Below, one piece after another: positions 1 to 11,968 of a stretch of 64,000 nt of DNA. The position numbers and the translations under genes were made by a program. The stretch's first letter is position 1. Each line of letters starts with the position of its first letter. The notes beneath the pieces are model-generated. The model searched no databases, was not told the DNA's origin, and worked only from the letters and a program-made list of their open reading frames with translations. The stretch comes from Anastatus disparis (lineage: Eukaryota; Arthropoda; Insecta; Hymenoptera; Eupelmidae), in assembly GCA_017163975.1 (NCBI GenBank), contig JAFFSR010000299.1, positions 1,599,501 to 1,663,500 on the forward strand, read 5' to 3'.

Positions 1-2400
1 TATGATAAAAAGTGGAAGCGTAATAAAAAAACTTGATTAAAATAAACAGAGATAGATAATCAATGTTCGAAACGAGTAAAAAGGAGTAATTTATAGATGG
101 CGCTAGTAGACAGACTAGATTTGAACGCGGGACTAATGAAATAAACTTATGTATTCGTTAATGCGCTTATTATAGGTGGCGTTACTAAATAAGAAAGAAA
201 TTGTTTTTTTTGTAAATAGAATAAATAAAGTAACAATAGGAAAATAAGAGCGAAAAAGGTAACAATTAAAAATGTATGAGGAAATAGAATGCTAAAATTG
301 TAATGTGTAGGATACTCGTAAATAATAATGATTTATATAGATATTAATTCAACAATACCTGACAATATTATTAATAAATTAAAACCAGCGCGTAAAGGGC
401 GTAATAATCAAAAGTAGAAAATACTACACGGGTAGAGGAAGTAAGAAGCGAACTTGATTAGAGAGTAGGATACTGCACTAGTGTATTTAACACAAAAGAA
501 ACTGATTTGATTCATGAGTCGCGAAATAGAAAGAGATAATAGAGGTAGCGTAATAAGAGCAATGAAGAGAGCAATAGAAAAAGAAATCGACGCTCTGCGT
601 TCACTTCCTTCTTCCTCGTGCCTCATTATCGTTTTGATAGCCGTGTCGCATAGTTGTCTTTTGTCATTTTTTTACAAAGTTAAATTTTCCGCTGCTATTT
701 ATTAAAGTTTTTTCGTTGTTTAATTATTACTGTTGAGATTATTTTCTTTGTGGTTGTTAAAGATTAGAGATTATTGTTAAAGATTGATAATTATTGTTGT
801 TAAGTTTTTTTTTATTAATAAATAAAAATTGGTTTCGCGTGGGGATCAACGCCAACCACCAAAGACAACCATCACACTAAGGGTCTATAGCACCGATTGC
901 TAGCCATTTTGGGAGACAACCTGTGTAGATTTTCTGGGTTTTGCTGTTTGCTTCTTTTAATTGAGAGATTATCAAATGATGGCTGAGGTAGAGCATAGCA
1001 ACGAGCAGAAAAAGGTATAATTTGTATTATTTTTTTTGTCGAAAATTGCGATAAAAGAGACAAATAGTGCGCGAAAGTAAAGACATAAATTCTCTCTCTC
1101 TCTCACGTCAAAATAAGGGAATAGAGAAGTAGCGTATAATTTAGTTTGATTTGCTACTATTATCTGATAAATAATAAATTAGAAAACTCAATTATTTTTA
1201 TTTTTGTCGTTGGATTTACTGGAAATTTTAGCGAAAAAACCACGGCGGGCTATAGATATAGCCACGTGGTTTTCTAACCTGAAATAAATTACGATTATTA
1301 TTATAGTATAGCAGAAAATTCAGTTGTTTTGCTTTGATTGTTAAATAGTGAAACAAAAATTGTTATTAAAATGAACAGTGAAAATTAATTAATGAACTTT
1401 CTTTCGTATAGCTACCCTAAAAATCGTAGTGTAAGAATAAATTTGGTGATTTAACTAGTGATTTTTCTTTAATTAAAGTGGTTTTCCTATAAATAGAAAA
1501 TTAATTTTTTTTTCTCTAATTAATTTTTTTTTCTCTCAAAGTGAAATTAATAAATTATAGTTTATTTGCAAAAATTCTCTGGAAATTGTTTTTTTTTAGA
1601 CAACTCTTCTTTGATTTAAAAGTAAAATTTTTTTTTATTTGAAATTGTGGAGATAATAAGGTATTAAAATTAAGAAATTATATTAAATTATATTATATTA
1701 AAATTAAAAGTCACAGTAATTTAGTTCCTGGATATATAGATAGAAAATATATGTATTAAATTGCTACAAAATATATAACCTCGCTTCTACGAAACGCCTA
1801 TTGAAGGTCATAGAGAGAAAGAATCAGAAGAAATTCGACACTAGCACCACCAATAGGAAAATTTCGTAATCTGGGATGCGCACTGCTATTCGAGCCCCAC
1901 CCTCACATAACCTCAAATATATATTGAGCACGTGTTGCATCCGTTATTCAACTTTTTATAATATGAAATAGATTCAAATTATTATTATTGCTTAGTAGTT
2001 CAAACTAATCATTATCTTTTCTGTAATTTAGCATATTTTAATTGAATTCAATAGTTTCTTTTTATTTTAATTTAACCTAGATTTATTTAAAGAATTTGTC
2101 TTATAAAGGAATTCGTCTATGGCTTAACTTAAACTCTTTTAATTAAATTACTTAAAGTTTATTTAGTGAATTTTACTCTCCATAATTAGAGGTTTATTAA
2201 TTTATTGATTGAAGTGATCTTATAATTGGTTAGAATATTAAAGGTAGAGTATTTAATTCCCTTGTTATACCATTATTATTATTTTTGTAGGCTGGTAAAT
2301 CTCAGAATTTCGGAATTATAAGCCAACTATTATTTTGTATTTAATTAAATATTTATATAACCTCCCAAATAAAAACCACCCTTACAATATATATATTTAT
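1..2400. other. AT-rich non-coding stretch
   Basis: No coding region, RNA gene or element could be supported here. Reading frames are short and interrupted. The only local structure seen is a short strong hairpin at about 1237-1274 (AAACCAC, then GGCTATA, then TATAGCC, then GTGGTTT) and a short (TC)n run near 1092. Confidence 0.6.
1237..1274. repeat. Short perfect-stem hairpin
   Basis: Inverted halves AAACCAC and GTGGTTT enclose a second palindrome, GGCTATA/TATAGCC. No function can be assigned. It may be a remnant of a foldback MITE. Confidence 0.5.
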
Positions 2401-2405
2401 ATACA

Positions 2406-2411
<6 letters not shown>

Positions 2412-2468
<57 letters not shown>
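2412..2468. repeat. (AT)n microsatellite
   Basis: Uninterrupted alternating A and T for about 57 bases, preceded by imperfect TATA/ATAC repeats. Confidence 0.95.
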
Positions 2469-2471
<3 letters not shown>

Positions 2472-2666
2472 TGTTAGAAGAATTCTAAAAAAATTCGACT
2501 TACTTTTTATATCCTATAGTGAATAGCTGGTGATGTTCATCATAAAAACACAGGTTAAATAAAGTAAAAAATACACTTATACACTTACGCTATTATATTA
2601 TACTAACACTTTTTGATTTTCTAAAAGTATTTTTATCAAAACAATTCTATTTTATCCTATAACTTT

Positions 2667-2864
2667 TTAGTTCACTACGTCTATCTCTTCATGGTCTTCT
2701 ATGGGAGGAGACATAGGTGATTCCATGAGCTCGATGCATGGACATGATGAATATCTGCATGCAACGCAGCGGAATCTTTGGCAATGTTCGCAAATCACCC
2801 ATTTGTTTCTCCTAGTGGCTACGAAAAATTGTTTATAGCATATGATGCATTCTTCACCTCTACG
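2667..2864 (-). CDS. Cysteine-rich terminal exon, unknown gene
   Basis: On the minus strand a reading frame runs from a good acceptor-like site (CTCTTCAG at 2865-2872) to a TAA at 2667-2669, about 65 codons. It encodes paired cysteines: EECIICYKQF, then WVICEHCQRFRCVAC, then SSCPC. This looks like a treble-clef or PHD/RING-like zinc-binding module, followed by an acidic tail ending DVVN. No start codon lies at the 5' side, so it would be a last exon, not a complete gene. Comparable cysteine clusters sit at the C-termini of several DNA transposases, and a TTAA-type MITE starts 60 bases away. It could also be a host exon. The family is not recognised; upstream exons were not found. Confidence 0.4.
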   Translation of the reverse strand, partial: RRGEECIICYKQFFVATRRNKWVICEHCQRFRCVACRYSSCPCIELMESPMSPPIEDHEEIDVVN

Positions 2865-2926
2865 CTGAAGAGGTTAAACATCTTCATCAATAAATTAATT
2901 CTTTTATAGTAACTTTCTTTCTTTAA

Positions 2927-3226
2927 CCCTTTCAGAACCAATGTACATTACAATGTACATTGACATTTTTTGGTTTTTTTAAATTGTGCAAAAGTGGCTT
3001 TAAATTTTGTAAAAAAAATATGTGTATTAGATTGAAGTAGACTATTTCCGATCTCAAACTGAGGGCCTAAGTTATTATATCTTTGATAGAAACTAAAAAA
3101 ACTTGAAAAGAAAAAAAAAAAAAAAATTTTTTTTATCGCAAAAATTTCTTAATAAATGAACACTCATCATCGCTAAATGGTTATCAGAACTTTTCATGAT
3201 GAAATAATAATTCCGTTCTGAAAGGG
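2927..3226. mobile_element. piggyBac-style MITE (TTAA target)
   Basis: Terminal inverted repeats CCCTTTCAGAAC and GTTCTGAAAGGG bound a 300-bp AT-rich interior and are flanked on both sides by TTAA (2923-2926 and 3227-3230). The CCC start and TTAA duplication are the hallmarks of piggyBac non-autonomous elements. The interior has no coding capacity and contains a small palindrome, AATGTACATT, repeated near the left end. Confidence 0.75.
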
Positions 3227-3457
3227 TTAAATTTATTATTAATTATAAAATCATGAAAAGTATTTTTTTTAATATTTTCATTTAAAAATTTTTTTAATTT
3301 TCCACTCTGACGCTACCACTATCGACTAGAATGGAGTTTTTGACTGTTACAAAATGTGTTTTAACGGTCAACGGTTTAAAATTCAATTTTCATTGTTGAA
3401 TATTTTTACTACCGCATTAACACATTTTATTATTATATTTAAAAGAAATTTAGTATA

Positions 3458-4441
3458 ATGCCTCGAGGTAAATGCTTATCTGAAAACGAAAAAGGAAAAA
3501 TCTCAGCGTATCGTGAAAGTAATATAAGCATTTGAGAAATCGCTCGAAAACTTTAAAGATCGCACAATATTGTTTCAAATTTTCTTAAAAATACTGCTTT
3601 TTATGGTAAAAATTTAAAATGGGGACCAAAGAAAGAGGTAACTGCACGGATTGAGGGACAAATAATAAAAACAGCGAGTAACTCTACAAAAAGCTTACAA
3701 AAAATTAAAGAAGAATTGCAAGTGGAAATTTCACGCTGTACGATTCATAGAGTAATTAAAAAGTTAGAACATCTCGTAAGACAAAAGTTGAAAAAAGCTA
3801 AATGAGTAAATATCGTAACAATATTGTGAATTATGAATTGAAGTTTAATTTATTTGATTATATTTCAAGGTTATTTTCTCAGATAAAAAAAAATTGAATT
3901 TAGACGGCCCTGATGGCAATCACTCTTATTGGAGAGATTTGAGAAAGGAACCTCAGTATTTTTCACGCAGAAATTTCGGAGGTGGAAGCTTAATGGTTTG
4001 TGGAGCTTTTTGTGAAAATGGGCTCCTACGTCTAGCTTTTCCATCTTGTAAAATGAATGAACAGAGTACATTGATGTACTGCAAAATCGATTACTACCTT
4101 ATTTAGATCGAAACGAAACAAAAAATTTAATTTTGTAACAAGATGATGCATTAATTCATGCAAGTAAAGCTATAAAACGGTGGTTTGTTAATAATAACAT
4201 TTTAGTTTTACTATGGCCAGCTTGCTCTCCAGACTTAAATCCGATGGAAAATTTATGGGCTATTCTTGTAAGTAGAGTGTATGCTGAAAACAAGCAGCAC
4301 AATACAATTAATGAATTAAAAGAGACAATTTTAGAAGCTTGGAGTGAAATCAAAAAAGAAATCATAAAAAATTTAACTGACAGTATGTCCAATAGAATTT
4401 TCCTGGTTATACATAACCATGGAGGACCAATTGAATATTAA
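3458..4441 (+). pseudogene. Tc1/mariner (Tc3-like) transposase pseudogene
   Basis: The ATG at 3458 begins the typical N-terminal Tc3 helix-turn-helix (MPRGKCLSENEKGKI). A second helix-turn-helix follows (KSLQKIKEELQ, RCTIHRVIKK). The catalytic part is in other frames: LDGPDGNHSYWRDLRKEP holds the first aspartate (3897-3960), QDDALIHASKAIKRWF the second with N changed to D (about 4140-4190), and WPACSPDLNPMENLWAIL the final glutamate (4213-4270). Internal stops (near 3534 and 3555) and at least two frameshifts kill it. A terminal-repeat-like sequence, GTGACGCACTG, lies downstream at about 4765; a matching left end was not seen. Such a transposase would cut and paste its own element at TA sites. 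The family assignment is firm; activity is excluded. Confidence 0.88.
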
Positions 4442-4744
4442 CAAAATAAATTTAAATACTAAAATTATTAACAAAAATATTATATCATATCAAGATATTT
4501 ATTTTACGTTTAACAAATATAATTGCGCTGTTTTCCCAAATTGGTTTCATAGTTATGAATCAGATAAAAAATGTAATATTTTATTAATTTTGTAATTATA
4601 ATAAAATAAAAAGTTTTCAGTTTTCTAATGAGCCTGCAGACAATATTTTTTTTTCTTTTAAAAGTGATTTTTAAAATGATTCCATAGTTTTTAAAACGAT
4701 ATCGCAATTCTTTTTGACATTCCGATAAAAGTTTCATCCAAATC

Positions 4745-4778
4745 TTAGGTGGTTTTATAGTTATGTGACGCACTGTAT
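4745..4778. repeat. Right terminal repeat of the Tc1-like element
   Basis: The sequence ends TTATGTGACGCACTG followed by TA. Its reverse complement, CAGTGCGTCACATAA, has the CAGTG start usual for Tc1/mariner termini. The left partner appears to be lost, or replaced by the sequence next to the MITE at 3226. Confidence 0.55.
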
Positions 4779-4789
4779 ATTAATATTTA

Positions 4790-5300
4790 TTAATATTTGA
4801 TATTTTAATAAACAAAAAAAGGTGTTTATTTGATATTTCTTTCTGTACATATTTTTATAAATTAACTTTTAATATATTTCAAAATTATTTATTTCGAATT
4901 TTTGTTCAATACTCATAACATTTTGTTACAAATAATGAATAAAAACAGAAATTAGAATTAAAATAATCTATATGATTTTCAGAAACATACTGCGTGGTAA
5001 AAGTCCACTCTCTTATACTCTTACGTCTTTTGCTCATATAAATACAAATAAGCTTCTTTACGATTTTGACCACTTATTACTTCATGATATTCACAAAATT
5101 TAAGAATTAAAACATTTTCAAATAAAAACTTTTTGGAAATGTCAAATATTTATTTTTATAATAAATAAATTGAAGTTTATACATTTAGTTTTATAGTATT
5201 TTATAATCAAATTGGTTTATAAAAATAATTTAATGTTACTATACGCCTGTAGGTATCATTAAGAGAATAGAACATACAGAGTTACTTATCTTATATAATC
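4790..5300. other. AT-rich spacer
   Basis: No gene or element boundary seen between the Tc1 remnant and the next MITE. Confidence 0.5.
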
Positions 5301-5605
5301 AGTCATACACAAATTATAATTTTTAAAAATCTCTAATTTTGATCAAATATGAAATTCCACGATTTCATTCGATTCCTTACGATTCGAATTATATTGGTAC
5401 CAAATTTCACCCTGATATTATTCTTGGATCGATAGATAATCGATTATGTATCGATTCTTGTTATATTGATCGTAGTGAGGTGATTTTTGGAACATATACT
5501 TATTAAAATATTAAAATTCGAATGGCATTATAAAAATTAATTCATATTGATAGTTGGTAGATTTTAAAAATTGTAATTTCGAAATGAGACATTGTACACA
5601 ACACG
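5300..5605. mobile_element. Palindromic MITE with TCATACA ends
   Basis: The left end (AGTCATACACAAATTATAA) is mirrored by a degraded right end (TTGTAATTTCGAAATGAGAC). The middle includes nested palindromic motifs built from ATCGAT (ATCGATAGATAATCGATT). Related copies lie at 10300-10600 and, partially, at 10740-10955, one of them in inverted orientation. No coding capacity. Confidence 0.55.
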
Positions 5606-8094
5606 TGGAGCATACACGGAGAAACCGGAGTACCGTAAAAACACCTACTCAGTGTAGTACCGTAAATTTCTATACTTAGTCACCAGAAAGACATGGGACA
5701 GGTTGATTTAAATAGATACTAGCAGTGATATTTAAGCGACTCACATTAATACTAATTTTTATACACCTGAGCTCGGGATTTTATCAGACTAGTACTAGAA
5801 ATTCAGATACTACTATAAGTACTTTTATTTTTACGACGATGTACAATATTTATTTTATACAGTATTTATATTTATTCTTATGACTCATTCTTTTTCAGTA
5901 ATCAATATAAAATAAAGAGCAATCACAAAATTCTAGAAAATAAATCACTGTGTATGATGATATAATAATTTCAACAGTTGAGATTATTATATTAAAAGTT
6001 GACAGTCAACATTACTATAATATAAACTACTCACAATGTTAAAATTTATTTGTGAATTTTTTTTTCATTTAAGGGTACAGACATACTCTAGTGGAAATAT
6101 AAAATATGCATCACTGTTTGAAATAGTTTAAAATGATTCGAAACTGTTTAAAAATGTTTAAAACAGTTCAAAATTGTTTATAAGTGTGTATGTAGAATTA
6201 GTTGAAAAAATAAGATTAATCTTATGTTTTATTGCGCAGATAGCTATAACACTATTTTTAATTTTCATCAGACAAATAAAAATTGTCAATTCATAATTCA
6301 ATGGACTATAACTTTTGTATAAACATACATCTTAATATTTTGATTAGAAAAGAGATACATTTGAATATCCTAAAAATTAAAATTTTCATTTAACCAGTAA
6401 CAATGTAGCACTTATGTACAAAACTATAAAATTAATTTATTTTTAGATAATTTCTACTAATTATTCTTATATTATGTTCGTCATAAACAACAATCAAAAA
6501 ATTTTAGAAACTAAATCACTGTACATGGTAATATAATATCAGCTAAGATTAAATTTAATTTTTTTTCTATTCTCGATTCTAATAAAATCTCTTTTTTCAC
6601 TGCAAGAAATGAAATTAATGTAATACTATTTAATAATATATAGATACGCTTAAATAAACTGCTTAATTGGCTTAGCTCCTAATTTTCTAAAATTTTATTC
6701 ACAAAATCAGTCATGTCAAAAGTTTATTTGAACTAAATTTGTAGTTCACTAAACAGAAATGCATAACTGTGACTATATCCCACGTTTCTAGGGTATTTCA
6801 GATAGTATACGAAAAACAGGTACTATAGCACGGTTTAAAAAAGTGACGGTATTTGTAAATTTACTATCTATCCCTTGTTTTGAAGATACTCACTAGGAGA
6901 GTATCAGACCTCTGGATCACGGATTTTGCTCAAACTTCGGAATAAGTTTTAAGATGTTAAAATATGGAAGGAAACCAAATTTTAGACCCCAACGCTCAAT
7001 ATTTCCCTAGTTACAGGCAATTAATGAAAATCACTAAAAAAGTTACTAGATTTTCAAACGCTTACAGTTCCTTAGCATTGATACTCAGGAGCATGAAACT
7101 TTTTTTAAATGGAAGCTGAGCTCAAATCCTTTTGAAATAGTAGTTATAGCATGTCAAAATATTATTTTTTCCCAAAGTCATAGCGTAATAAACATTAGAC
7201 CAAATTTCAGCTTTTGTTATTAATCAAGAGCACAAAACACCTTTTTTTCGGTCCCACCATCGAATTTGGATTTATTGCTTTTTTTTATATGAAATTCACC
7301 GTAGAATAAGCTCGAACAAGTTTTTTTACTCTATCTCATTTAGTTTCGTTATTATGAAGAAATTAATAGAATAAACTTTTAATTGATTTTGTTAATTTTG
7401 TTATTTTGAGATTTTTCTCAAATTTTTAGCTAATCTTATTAAAACACTATGAGAACTTATTTTTTTATTACTTGATTCAATAATTCATAAATCATTAATT
7501 TATCTCCAAAAAGTTTTTTTTAAGAGATTTAATTTTGTTTTTATTTATTAAGTCTATAATGATATAATTTTTACAAATTAAAAAAATGTTAAGAACTATT
7601 TTAAATTGAATTTTAATTTTTATTGATTTTTTTTAGGTTTAATTGAAGAAAAAAAAGTTTATTTTTTAAATTTTAACAAAATATTTATCTTGATTAAAGT
7701 TCTGAAAAGTTTTACATCCATATTTTATTCCGTTTTGATTTTATAAGGAAACGAGTGGCACATAGTTATTCGTGTAATTTTTTATCAATTTGAAATTCGC
7801 ACGTTCGCGCTTTCTGCTCGTATCATTTCGCTACATGACAGTCAGTCTCAGCTATTTGTTTGGTCAGTTTGCAGTGAGTTTGTTTACTGAAAGTGCATTT
7901 AAAAAATTATTAGTAGGTTTTGTGGTTTAATTTACGTAAAATTATTAATTTTTGATAATATACACGTTCGCGAGTTATTTCATATTTTTTTCATGTGTGC
8001 CTGAAATTCTACTTTTATCTAAATAGAAAGTGTATTTGAAGTGTAAAAAGCTTAAATTAACATTAAGAATACGAACCTCAAAAATGTAAAATAA

Positions 8095-8256
8095 TGAAAG
8101 AGATACCAGAGGCAGATTTCATAACCAACATCAAAATAGAAAACGATCTACAGGAAGATCTAAAAAGAGGCCAAGGGAAGTTCTTAGTAAAAGTGAAAAA
8201 CTTCTTCTGAAGCTTAGAGAAGTAGACCCTCTACTGCTTTTCTGAACTGAAAAAAA
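8095..8256 (+). pseudogene. Basic N-terminal fragment of the element's ORF
   Basis: One frame reads through a basic stretch (GRFHNQHQNRKRSTGRSKKR, then PREVLSKSEKLLLKLREV) before a stop. Basic leaders of this sort precede the zinc-binding part of Mutator-like transposases. It lies in the same orientation as the 8316-8609 fragment, about 60 bases upstream. Assignment to the same gene is inferred from position only. Confidence 0.4.
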
Positions 8257-8315
8257 TAGAATTTTAAAGTTCCAGGGAAAATGATAGAAATGTTGATACC
8301 AACGTTCTATCTTCT

Positions 8316-8609
8316 ATGTTGGAAAAATTGTGTTGCAGTGTGTGCCATCATAAAATCAAATTTATTGGAACCTCTTTCGGAGGATGAAGATTCAAAATTA
8401 ATATGACTTGTGATTTTTGTGATGGATAAGCAACTGTAAACTCTAACAAGAGAGAAAGTGCTATGGACAATACGTATAAAGTTAACAGATATAATGTTCT
8501 TGCTGTTCGTGTACTTGGCCATGGACTTGCAAGTTTGTCTAGTTTTTGTAGTTTAATAGATTTATCAAAGCCAGTTGCCTTGTCAGAGTTCAGTGCTATA
8601 AGTTGTTGA
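8316..8609 (+). pseudogene. Mutator-like transposase domain fragment
   Basis: A single frame of 98 codons runs from an ATG to a TGA, broken by two other in-frame stops. It carries CCSVCHHK and MTCDFCDG cysteine pairs, then YKVNRYNVLAVRVLGHGL and LSSFCSLIDLSKPV. I recognise this as the N-terminal region of the insect Mutator-like transposase domain family, where a conserved tyrosine-x-x-asparagine-arginine helix precedes a G-x-G-L turn and an FCG-x-M-D-L-P motif. The DDE catalytic domain that should follow was not found in the remaining interior, so the gene is truncated. The reverse strand shows an unrelated open frame, treated as a shadow. Confidence 0.6.
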
Positions 8610-9332
8610 ATAACAAATACAACGGAAATGTATTTGTCGAGTTGGTCAGGACTTTGAATGATAGAAGATAATTCAATGTAGAGTGATCAAGTTAGTCTCA
8701 TTCGAAAGAAGCACATACTCTGAAAAGAAAAGTACGAATAGGTGTGATGGATTTCTATACACCAGGTGCATATTAAATTCATGTAAGTGTATAATTCTAA
8801 TTATTATTACATATTTAGATATAAATTTTATTTATAAATATTAATATTAATCAAAATATAAATTTTAAATCTAGATTTTATTTCTTAATTTTGAATTTGA
8901 ATTATAAAATATAAAATGATTACTCCATATTAAATATTATTTCTTAGTTTCCAGCTGATTCAAGGTTAGTACGAGTGATTCTAACAACCATCAGAGTAAC
9001 AAGTAACTATGTATTTGTTGATTCTTACAACAAATACATAATTTCATTGATGAATAAGGTTAAGTACTGACAAAATATCTTATAATAAGAAAGATTATTT
9101 TTATTGATTATTTTAATAACATATCTTTTTGCATTTCAGTTTTATCCAGTCGATAACAAGGTTCTCTTGTCTGGTATCTCTTTTTTATATTGTTGGGTAA
9201 TATAAATAAGAAATACCAGAAAAGAATTATTTAATGAAAGATAAGTATAGCATTGATAATTTTAAGACATAATAATTAAAAACTTTAAAGCTGTTTTTCT
9301 CAAATATTGAATTTTTAAAATTTTAGGTGCTG

Positions 9333-9645
9333 CCCCGTAAGATTTGAGCTGAACCGCTGAATGGATTTGACTTTTCCATACTGACTTAACTTCAGTATTA
9401 GCATCATTTTTGCGTGAATGGAGGGTTTTAAAATCGAATGACAAGAAGTTGTTAAAAAATCCAAAAATAAGGTAAAAAAATAAAAATTTATCTAATAAAT
9501 TAATATTTTTTGTTGAAAAGTAAAAAATGTTTTGCGTTTCAGGAATTCCCCTATTTACGCGAGAATGATGCTAATACTGAATTCAAATCAGTTTGGAAAA
9601 GTCAGATCCATCCAGCGGTTCAGCTCAAATCTTACGGTGAAGCCA
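9333..9645. repeat. ~90-bp inverted repeat inside the Mutator-like element
   Basis: The segment at about 9333-9420 (GATTTGAGCTGAACCGCTG, GATTTGACTTTTCCATACTG) is the reverse complement of about 9556-9645 (CAGTTTGGAAAAGTCAGATC, CAGCGGTTCAGCTCAAATC). The arms are separated by about 135 bases. The right arm lies in a 68-codon open frame (9510-9716) that could be part of the decayed transposase gene. One arm may be an inverted duplication of an exon. Confidence 0.7.
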
Positions 9646-10299
9646 TTATAAGAACAAGAATTCATCGAATGATTATGGGACTACAGTTAAAGCAAAATGT
9701 GCTTATAAAAGCTTAAAATAGAGGTATTTTAATCAACTTTTAAATATTATTTCTATTTACAAAGAATTTAATTAAATCTTATGAATACATATCTTTTTTT
9801 ACTAGCAGGGGAAAAGGTGTTTTGTGCCCTTAATGTTTTAAAAAGAAAAATCATGTCCAATATTCATCACACTATAACTTTGGGAAAAAATAATATTTTG
9901 ACATGCTATAACTACTATTTCGAAAGGATTTGAGCTCAGCTTTCATTTAAAAAAAAAGTTTCAAGCTCCTAGCTATTAATGCTAAGGAACTATATGCGTT
10001 TGAAAATCTAGTAACTTTCTTAGTGATTTTCTTTGATTGCCTGCAACTAGGGAAATATTAAGCGTTGGGATCTAAAATTCTGTTTCTTTTTATATTTTGA
10101 CATCTGAAAACTTATCCCAACGTTAGAGCAAAATCCATGATCCGGAGATCTGATACTCTCCTAGTCAGTCGAGTAGATGTAATATACGTACTGAGGCCGT
10201 TAAAAACACTACTAGTATAGTAATTTGACTGACTTTTTGATTTTAGTATAAGGTGTTATGGTACTCTGGTTTTTCCGTGTATATCTCTGCTTATTTTAT

Positions 10300-10600
10300 C
10301 TAATGAGTCATACATAAATTACAAATTTTAAAAATTGTGAAGTTTAGAAAAACTAAAAAATATACAACACCATTTGGTACCCTGCTATCTAAATAATATA
10401 TGTATCAAAAATCATCTCTCTAGGATAAATAAATAAAAAATCGATACATGATCGATTATCTATCGATCTCATAAAGATATTTTGGATATTTTTTGTACAA
10501 ATATTAATTGGTTAGCAAGGATTGGAACTGTATTGTAAAATTTCTTGTTTTTCCAGAATTCACGATTTTTGAAAACTGTAATCTATGTATGACTCATTAA
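10300..10600. mobile_element. Palindromic MITE, second copy
   Basis: Ends GAGTCATACATAAATTACAA and CTGTAATCTATGTATGACTC are inverted repeats about 300 bp apart, with ATCGAT-rich sequence inside (CGATACATGATCGATTATC). It is the same family as 5300-5605. Confidence 0.6.
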
Positions 10601-10739
10601 AAATAAGCAGAGTTGTATGTCCTATGTGTTGCGTATGATGACTAATCTCAAAGTTACATTTTTTTAAATCTATCAATTATCAATATAAATTAATTTTTGT
10701 AATACCATCAGGTTTTTAATGATGCATTAAATATATATT

Positions 10740-10955
10740 TCAAAAACCACATCGGTAGGATCAGTGGGACGATAAATCAATACATAAACGAATATCTAAT
10801 GAAATAATAAAAACATCATAGTGATTTTTGGTACATATATTATTTGAGTAGCAACGAGACGAATATCGATGTAAAATTTATTGTTTTTACTAAATTCATG
10901 ATTTTTAAAAAATTGTAATTTATGTATGTCTCATAAGATAAACATAATTATATGG
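10740..10955. repeat. Partial copy of the same MITE family
   Basis: GTGATTTTTGGTACATATAT followed by a terminal AATTTATGTATGTCTCAT matches the family's right half. The left terminus is missing or too diverged to place. Confidence 0.4.
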
Positions 10956-11310
10956 CGAGTATTTTAATTATATTTTCTGTTTTTAAGTCGATATTGTTAA
11001 TAATATAGTATTCGATATAGATATTGAATAAGACTTGTAATAAATGATTTTTGTAATATTTAAAAATTATTTTTTGTAACAAATTTGTACAAGAATAATT
11101 TTTATTTCATTTCAATAGGGCAACACAGAATCATATTGAAATGGATGATAATACATAATCAAAAAAATATAGCACATTTTGAATTATTAATATATTAATA
11201 AATATTAGTACATATTATATTTGTTAATATTCGCTATGTACTTCAATAAGAATTTTTTTAAATATGATAGTCGAAATTTTGTTCTCATTTTATATTTAAT
11301 TATGATTCTA
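10956..11310. other. AT-rich spacer before the Maverick remnant
   Basis: No gene recognised. The expected long Maverick terminal inverted repeat could not be identified here. Confidence 0.4.
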
Positions 11311-11317
11311 TATAGCT

Positions 11318-11968
11318 TTGGAGCTTCTTTTACTTGATACGTACAGTGATTCAAATGTTTCACCAGCACGAACATCACCAGATCTTTCAGAGGCTGGGAC
11401 CTCTTCTGGAGAGTATTATGTTACACCGTCAAACGTAACATCCCCCTATGTTTCGGATATATCTGACGATGAGGAGGACCAAGCAGATGCAATCAAAAAT
11501 AATGAAATAAATGATGGCCAAAATATTGCTCTTGAAGAAAACGAAGAACAAAACGTTCAATAAAATAATATCAATAATGATGAGGATTCAGATGATATTC
11601 CTGAAGAAATTCTTGAAGCTATCCGAGAAGATGGCGCTGATGCTATTAACGAAGTAGCATTAGTTGATAATCAGTTGCGCTATGCTATCAACGCTAGAAA
11701 TGTTGAGGCACAAGAAGAAGAAAAAGGAAATGATGACATTGAAGAAGTAGCGAGAGAAGAACAAAACGCCCATCTTAGAAGAAAGCGTGAATACGATCAA
11801 TATTTGCGAAATTTCGTTATAACTAGAAATTCTATGTGGTGGCGCATCGAAGATACAATTTTCACTCATGCTCGAAATAGTGAGAATCCTAACAACATTA
11901 AATACTGGCAAATAAGAAGAAATATATTGTACGACGCATTTTGGAGAGTACAGCCACGTAATGAGTAG
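11318..11968 (+). pseudogene. Acidic/charged Maverick leader ORF
   Basis: An open stretch at 11318-11563 encodes an acidic, serine-rich peptide (SDISDDEEDQADA). It continues in the other reading frames through PEEILEAIREDGADA to a basic-acidic stretch at 11675-11968 with YLRNFVITRNSMWWRIED and YWQIRRNILYDAFW. Stops and frameshifts separate the pieces. I do not recognise a catalytic domain. Position and orientation just upstream of the polymerase suggest the leader or N-terminal ORF that precedes polB in many insect Mavericks; that is inference. A stop at 11966 ends the last open part. Confidence 0.5.

Larger units (their letters stand above)
6889..10168 (+). mobile_element. Mutator-like DNA transposon remnant, ~360-bp TIRs
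   Basis: Long terminal inverted repeats of about 360 bp (6889-7250 and 9806-10168) begin CTCACTAGGAGAGTATCAG and are about 85-90% identical by eye. They enclose about 2.5 kb with fragments of a transposase-like gene. A 672-bp derivative with only the terminal repeats lies at 38702-39373. No convincing 9-bp target duplication is visible at either copy. The long TIRs and the Mutator-type protein fragment at 8316-8609 argue for a MULE-type element. Confidence 0.65.
5615..10279. mobile_element. TA-flanked element with CACGGAGAAA ends, carrying a nested Mutator-like element
   Basis: The left end CACGGAGAAACCGGAGTACC (5615) is mirrored at the right end (GGTACTCTGGTTTTTCCGTG ending at 10279), and both sides are flanked by TA. 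Removing the nested element at 6889-10168 leaves roughly 1.4 kb of AT-rich non-coding sequence. The CACnGAGA start is shared with elements at 31552-34978 and 60653-60925. The left interior (5640-6840) has no gene; runs such as GTTTAAAATGATTCGAAAC (6120-6180) are degenerate short repeats. Confidence 0.6.
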
